Shown piece after piece: positions 28,371 through 32,671 of a stretch of DNA of 32,671 bases. Both the position numbers and the translations under genes were made by a program. The number at the start of each line of letters is the position of its first letter. Position 1 is the stretch's first letter. The notes under the pieces were generated by a model. That model worked only from the letters and a program-made list of their open reading frames with translations, did not search any database and was not told the DNA's origin. Origin of the DNA: a virus; the IMG/VR virus record IMGVR_UViG_3300036800_000262, positions 1-32,671 of that record; one strand, given 5' to 3'.

Positions 28371-30572
28371 TCAGATTCGAACGACGAGGTTAATCGAGTT
28401 GCGGAAGTAAAAGGGTTCGGTGACGACGATCGACGCGAAGGCTTGAATCTTTCGCAGCACGCGGCCGTCTTCATCGATGTCCACGTAATCGATGTAGACG
28501 ATATCGCCATACAGCAGATCTGGGACTGCGCACGTCGTGTTGATGCCGAGTTCGTACGGGTCGTCGAACGTTGCGGTAAACGTCATTCGCTGGCGTTTCT
28601 GAGTGCTGACATCCGTGTTGCTGTAGCGACGCGGCGAGAACATCCCGACGACGCGATTCACTTCGGTTTGAGCATCGGCGAGTTCGTCGTACACCGTGTC
28701 GAAGATCGGCGCATTGACCGCGCCATCGAACTGAGAGAACGGAACGAAGTTCGATCTAGCCCAAAATTGCGAGGGTCTTTGAAAACGCGTCTTCGTGTCG
28801 AGCGAGACAAGCGCGGCGTCCGTGACGAAATCCGAATCCGAACTGTAGGGATTCTGGTTCGGGCGCGCGCCATACAGCGTGGTCAGCGAATCGGCGACGT
28901 CATCGGACAGGACCGGCCGCGACATATTGAACCGAGAGAAATCGCATTTAATCGTTCCCTGATTCGTCGGGTCGCGCGGATCAAGTTGCTTGCGAAATCG
29001 GATAATTCCCTGCGCATCCGTGACGACGACGGCGCCTTCCGACTTGATCGGCTTTGCGATGCAGTCCTGAATGATGTTCGGCGGATTGTCGAAACTGATC
29101 GCCCACGGCTTCAGCGATCCATCCGGGCGCGTGAACAGCGCATAGGCTTCGTCCGAATTGAAGATTGAAATATCTTCGCCTGCGTGGTCGACGATGATCT
29201 TGCGCACGTAATCGCCGAACGGCATCGGGGTCAGTTTCGGATCGACGAACTGCCCGATCAATTCGATGACGATATTCGACAGTTCGAGAGAGGTCGTTCC
29301 CTTCGCAACGTTGTCGGCATTGCCGGACGATGGAGCCACGATGAAATACAGCGTGCGCGCCGCGCCCTTCGGCACCGTGAATTCGAACGACATCTGCTGC
29401 GGCGTGAAACCGTTCGCCGTCAATGGCGTGAACTGGCCGGTAATGTAGTCGCTCGTAATGTTGCTCAGTGCGGTGGAAAGGATCAGACCGCCTTGCATGC
29501 CGCCGAGGAAATACGGCGCTTCCGATTGAACGTTGGCCAGCGCGAAGGAAACGCGATACGTCGATCCCGGCACCAGCTGATAGCTGTGATAGAACTGTTC
29601 GGAGAAGCTTCCGGCGTTCGGGTTCCAGACTTTCGCGGCAGCGAGATGAACGCCGTCTTTCGCGCCCAGATATCCGTACGGCGGATTCGTCAGCTTCAGG
29701 ATGTTGTTGCTGCGCGTCCACGTCCAATTCGGCGGCACGGCCGGTGAGCCTGTCCACGTTCCCAGAAATGCGCCGTCGTCGTTCAGAACGTCGGCGATGC
29801 CCGGCAATGTGGCTTGTGTTCCGTAACTCGCGCCGTCGAATCTGACTTCGCCGGTCGGCGGACTCTGCAACTGCACTCCGCATCCGTTCAGTGCTGGAAT
29901 GTACTGCGGCGGCGCGGCCAGTGGATCGAGCGGCGCGGCCATGTCCGAAACCTTGACGATGTTCGGGATCGGTTCGTCATGCAGCAAGTACAGCGAATGT
30001 TCGGCGTCGAGTAGCAGCCCTTTGCGATTTCGAAACGAACCGTACGTCAGCGGCACCATCACGCCAGCTGCGCCGGCATCGCGGAAGCCCGGAACGAAAC
30101 GAACCGGGAGTGCCTTGTCCAGCCGCGTGATCGTGTCGCGGATCGGAATCGAGATAATGCGTTGGTCGTTCTCTGTGATCGCACCCAGAATCCCCGTGAC
30201 AATCGTGAGCGAATCGCGCAGTTGCGTCCCTGTCGTCAACGCGCGGGCATCGGGAAGCTGAATGACGATCGGCGTGTCTTCCAAGTTGTAGCGCAGCAGG
30301 TCGTCCCAGTCGCCTTCCGCGTTGTAAATCTGAAGGGTTCCGTACGTCGCAGCCTGACCGCCATCGCTGTCGCCTTCGTACCACGCAGACGGCGCGCGGC
30401 GAATGCTGAATCCGGACGGGTCGAGAATGACGGGCTTGAACTGCACGTTAGCCGGCGCGTCGGTCGGACCCGTCGTCATACCCTCTTCGGCGAGCGCGAG
30501 GTACATCGTGGCGACGCCATCGGAGAGAGTCTGGATCCAGCCGGCCATCTGCACCGTTACGAACGCGCTCAT
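28371..30572 (-). CDS. Large tail-tip/baseplate protein with a carbohydrate-binding-like insert
   Basis: 733 aa, ATG at 30572 in an ATGA overlap. The first 200 residues (YEGDSDGGQAATYGTLQIYN, DSLTIVTGILGAITENDQRI) and the last 280 (FGDYVRKIIVDHAGEDISIF, KPWAISFDNPPNIIQDCIAK) resemble parts of a tail-tip hub that is split by an insert. The insert (about 240-440) has a jelly-roll look: FLGTWTGSPAVPPNWTWTRS, LVPGSTYRVSFALANVQSEA. It likely forms the tip that contacts the host and may bind surface sugars. No hydrolase site seen. Confidence 0.65.
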   Translation of the reverse strand: MSAFVTVQMAGWIQTLSDGVATMYLALAEEGMTTGPTDAPANVQFKPVILDPSGFSIRRAPSAWYEGDSDGGQAATYGTLQIYNAEGDWDDLLRYNLEDTPIVIQLPDARALTTGTQLRDSLTIVTGILGAITENDQRIISIPIRDTITRLDKALPVRFVPGFRDAGAAGVMVPLTYGSFRNRKGLLLDAEHSLYLLHDEPIPNIVKVSDMAAPLDPLAAPPQYIPALNGCGVQLQSPPTGEVRFDGASYGTQATLPGIADVLNDDGAFLGTWTGSPAVPPNWTWTRSNNILKLTNPPYGYLGAKDGVHLAAAKVWNPNAGSFSEQFYHSYQLVPGSTYRVSFALANVQSEAPYFLGGMQGGLILSTALSNITSDYITGQFTPLTANGFTPQQMSFEFTVPKGAARTLYFIVAPSSGNADNVAKGTTSLELSNIVIELIGQFVDPKLTPMPFGDYVRKIIVDHAGEDISIFNSDEAYALFTRPDGSLKPWAISFDNPPNIIQDCIAKPIKSEGAVVVTDAQGIIRFRKQLDPRDPTNQGTIKCDFSRFNMSRPVLSDDVADSLTTLYGARPNQNPYSSDSDFVTDAALVSLDTKTRFQRPSQFWARSNFVPFSQFDGAVNAPIFDTVYDELADAQTEVNRVVGMFSPRRYSNTDVSTQKRQRMTFTATFDDPYELGINTTCAVPDLLYGDIVYIDYVDIDEDGRVLRKIQAFASIVVTEPFYFRNSINLVVRI

Positions 30573-31153
30573 TTGTAAACCCTGAAGTAGGGGTAATCGA
30601 GCAGACGATTTCCGCCGAAGTTATTTTCGATCTGAATATCTCCCGGCGCTGTTGACCCTAGCGAGATCGCTGGCAACCAGAATAATCCTGAAGGGATGTC
30701 GCATTGAAAAACCGGATTGCCGTCGACGAACCACGCAACGATCGGCGTCGATGCGGTCAGGTCCAGATACGTTCCGATGCAACGACGTTCCGCAATGGTT
30801 GGAATAGCGCCGGACGAATCGGAGGAAACCTGAACGCCGTTGTTGTCAGCGCGCGCATCCGCTGGCCGAAGACCGAACGAATACAGTTCGCTGCCGACGT
30901 ATTTCTTCAGTGAACATTTTCCTTCGGCTGCGATTCCGATGCTCACCAGATTGAGCAATCCTGCTTGCGGCTGCGACTTACTCCAAATCCACGATTCGAA
31001 CGCCGCTGTTCCAGCACCAAAAGCGAGTGTTCCGAAGATCGCGCGATTGAAATCGCAAACGTCCGTCGTGGTTGCGGTCACGTTGTCAGCTGCGAGATCA
31101 AGCAGCGGCCCCATCCGGTTAAGGTCTAGCGTGGATACGATCTTCGTCGGCAT
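30569..31153 (-). CDS. SPRY/B30.2-like tail protein
   Basis: 194 aa, ATG at 31153, coupled to the gene downstream by ATGA and sharing a base with the gene upstream. The order 'FESWIWSKSQPQAGLLNLVS ... CIGTYLDLTASTPIVAWFVD ... LFWLPAISLGSTAPGDIQIE' is the pattern of SPRY domains (G-x-Y-L-D-L, then W-x-x-x-G-N, then L-P-A-I-S-L). SPRY-like folds occur in phage tips as binding modules. Probably contributes to receptor binding. Confidence 0.65.
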   Translation of the reverse strand: MPTKIVSTLDLNRMGPLLDLAADNVTATTTDVCDFNRAIFGTLAFGAGTAAFESWIWSKSQPQAGLLNLVSIGIAAEGKCSLKKYVGSELYSFGLRPADARADNNGVQVSSDSSGAIPTIAERRCIGTYLDLTASTPIVAWFVDGNPVFQCDIPSGLFWLPAISLGSTAPGDIQIENNFGGNRLLDYPYFRVYK

Positions 31154-32671
31154 CAGAAGGTTGGAAATGGCCCGGCCGGCGGCACGAAGCCAGCCGGCGT
31201 GTAACCGCGATCGGTTCCGGTTGTGCCGCGGAAATCGTCCAGCTTTCCGGTGTAGAAATCGCCACTGTTGCCGTCGCCCGCGATATACCAGACGGCGAAA
31301 TATTGAGCCGGTGCAGCGTGACTCGCGCCGAGAACGCCGTCGGCATAGATTTCGAAATTGCCGCGTGTTGGATCGTAGACGAGCGCGATATGGGTCTTCG
31401 TATTCGATGCGATTGCACCTGTCTGGATGACGAAGCCGTAGCCGTCGAACATGACGGTATTACTACGTTGAAATATACCGATCGATGTACTTGTCGCGGC
31501 GATTCCGGTATCCGATGCGCTTCCGGCCGTAGCGATGAAAAACTCGAAAACCCAAGGAACGGGCGAACCGCTCAGGTTGCCGATAACCACGCTACCTACC
31601 ACCGCTGGCGTTGCTTGGCCAGTTCCCACGCCCACGAGCGAGCAAGGCCCGCACAAAGGCGCAGAATTCGACGTGGCTAGCGTTCCGGTGCAAGTCCAAA
31701 CGACGGCAGTCTTTGCGTCGATAAGCGCTTGCGACCCGCTGGTTTCGTCGCAGGGCAAGCGCAGAACTACGTCTGACCAGAATGGATCAGCGTTGGAGTT
31801 CTGCACAACGATTTCTTGTCTTGAGAATGCCGTCGAGCCTGCGAAACTTCCGTCTTGCGGAGTCTGCGCCGTGTTGATATGGAACGTGCCCCCCCCACTC
31901 GCCATTGTTCCGGTGATTTCTCCCGTCGCGACATCAATCGATGCCCACGACGCGTCCGTATCCGAAGTAAGCTCACATCTGAAGCTTGTTGCGCCGCCGA
32001 TGTTGTTGCGAAACGGTGTCCAGCTGAATTCCTCGAGTCCGACGAAATCGCCATTCGAATCGCCAGTCGGCATACCGGTCAGGTAAAACGCGCCGCCCGT
32101 CGGACCGCCTGAATCGCCGCCTCCGCCCGAACGCAGGCGATACAGCATGCCGCCAGCCGAATCAGAATGCCCGAAGACGGCGACAGTGCCGTCGTCGTTA
32201 TACAGCTGGATTGATTGCGGGTTCGTGAGTTCGAAACCGTCGCCGTCCGAAGTGGTCAATTGCTGGTTGCTCAGCGATGCCGAGACGTGAACGCTGTTGC
32301 TATTGACCACCTGACCGAGCGCATCGCGGAACTGGAATTCGAATGCCACCGTCGCGAATGGTTCGCTCGCAAGAAACGTGACGCTGCCGTCGCTGGCATA
32401 AGTGAAAGTCAGTCCTTCCGGAATGATCGCGCCTACAGCGGGGCTAATCGCGTATGGTGCCAGGCCGCCGCCGATCGCCGGTTTAAGAACGATCTTCGCT
32501 TGCCCGACTATCAGGTCGACAGTCTGAAAAGAAATGTCTGGCTTGAGTTCGGAGTAAACGTGAATCGAACAAGCTGCATCGATGAAGTCGCCCGTCACGC
32601 TATCCGTTGCGCGTACGACGAAATTATAAGTTCCGCCGGCAGCAGCGCCGATTGCCCCGTCGTCGAGCAAG
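31153..32671 (-). CDS. Tail-fibre/receptor-binding protein, C-terminal 505 residues (cut by window edge)
   Basis: The start lies beyond 32671; the first visible residues are already inside an Ig/cadherin-like beta domain (YNFVVRATDSVTGDFIDAAC). A second such unit follows (VLKPAIGGGLAPYAISPAVG, the 'G-G-x-x-P-Y' putative Ig repeat), then a Gly-rich middle. The last 210 residues form a LamG/concanavalin-A-like domain: VVLRLPCDETSGSQALIDAK, HIALVYDPTRGNFEIYADGV, GKLDDFRGTTG. The design fits an adhesin-like tip protein that binds glycans on the host surface. Confidence 0.75.
   Translation of the reverse strand, partial: LLDDGAIGAAAGGTYNFVVRATDSVTGDFIDAACSIHVYSELKPDISFQTVDLIVGQAKIVLKPAIGGGLAPYAISPAVGAIIPEGLTFTYASDGSVTFLASEPFATVAFEFQFRDALGQVVNSNSVHVSASLSNQQLTTSDGDGFELTNPQSIQLYNDDGTVAVFGHSDSAGGMLYRLRSGGGGDSGGPTGGAFYLTGMPTGDSNGDFVGLEEFSWTPFRNNIGGATSFRCELTSDTDASWASIDVATGEITGTMASGGGTFHINTAQTPQDGSFAGSTAFSRQEIVVQNSNADPFWSDVVLRLPCDETSGSQALIDAKTAVVWTCTGTLATSNSAPLCGPCSLVGVGTGQATPAVVGSVVIGNLSGSPVPWVFEFFIATAGSASDTGIAATSTSIGIFQRSNTVMFDGYGFVIQTGAIASNTKTHIALVYDPTRGNFEIYADGVLGASHAAPAQYFAVWYIAGDGNSGDFYTGKLDDFRGTTGTDRGYTPAGFVPPAGPFPTF

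Noticed and set aside
1-32671. High apparent density of GATC/CGATCG words as a sign of special modification
   Set aside because: It could follow from base and codon composition; I could not count it against expectation.

Overview
The window is part of a tailed double-stranded DNA phage or prophage (Caudoviricetes) of HK97-like siphovirus type. The host is most likely a Gram-negative proteobacterium. Reasons are two lipoproteins with lipoboxes, a GH108-type muramidase, ERF and NinB recombination proteins, sigma70-like promoters and a moderately GC-rich sequence. No integrase, tRNA, CRISPR array or insertion sequence was found.

Layout. Minus strand, right to left from about 21.2 kb to 1: a Cro/CI-like regulator; a replication/recombination block (DNA-binding protein, primosome-like protein, DnaB-type helicase, DNA methyltransferase, NinB, Ref-like HNH protein, RuvC-like resolvase); a lysis block (muramidase, holin-like protein, lipoprotein); several small unknown genes; HNH nuclease; small and large terminase; portal; S78 prohead protease; major capsid protein. 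Instead of the usual head-tail connector, a 4.3 kb block of glycan-type enzymes follows the capsid gene. Only then come the gp6-like connector, head-tail adaptor, tail completion protein and tail tube (cut at position 1). Plus strand, 21.3 to 27.4 kb: an early operon of small membrane, lipo- and unknown proteins, a long coiled-coil protein, an ERF annealing protein, a YqaJ-type nuclease and a J-domain protein, closed by an intrinsic terminator. Minus strand, 32.7 to 27.5 kb: tail-tip and fibre-like proteins rich in predicted lectin-like folds (cut at the right end).

The two cut ends fit a circularly permuted genome. Reading the minus strand leftwards past position 1 (tail tube) and re-entering at 32671 (tail tip) gives normal siphovirus order. 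The missing piece should hold the tail chaperones and tape measure.

The most unusual part is 2084-6381, with a related gene at 895-1395. Translationally coupled genes for two sugar-transferase-like proteins of one family, another GT-B-like protein, a GT8-like protein, a SAM methyltransferase and an MptE-like (DUF115-type) protein interrupt the head gene order. A strong intrinsic terminator separates them from the capsid gene. My reading, which is inference, is a phage-encoded virion-glycosylation module. Also notable are the capsid protein, which keeps the HK97 cross-linking residues but starts with a signal-peptide-like segment, and the MptE-like gene, whose conserved N-terminus is readable only in a frame with no start codon. 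A compact divergent switch with one operator over both -35 boxes lies at 21223-21282.
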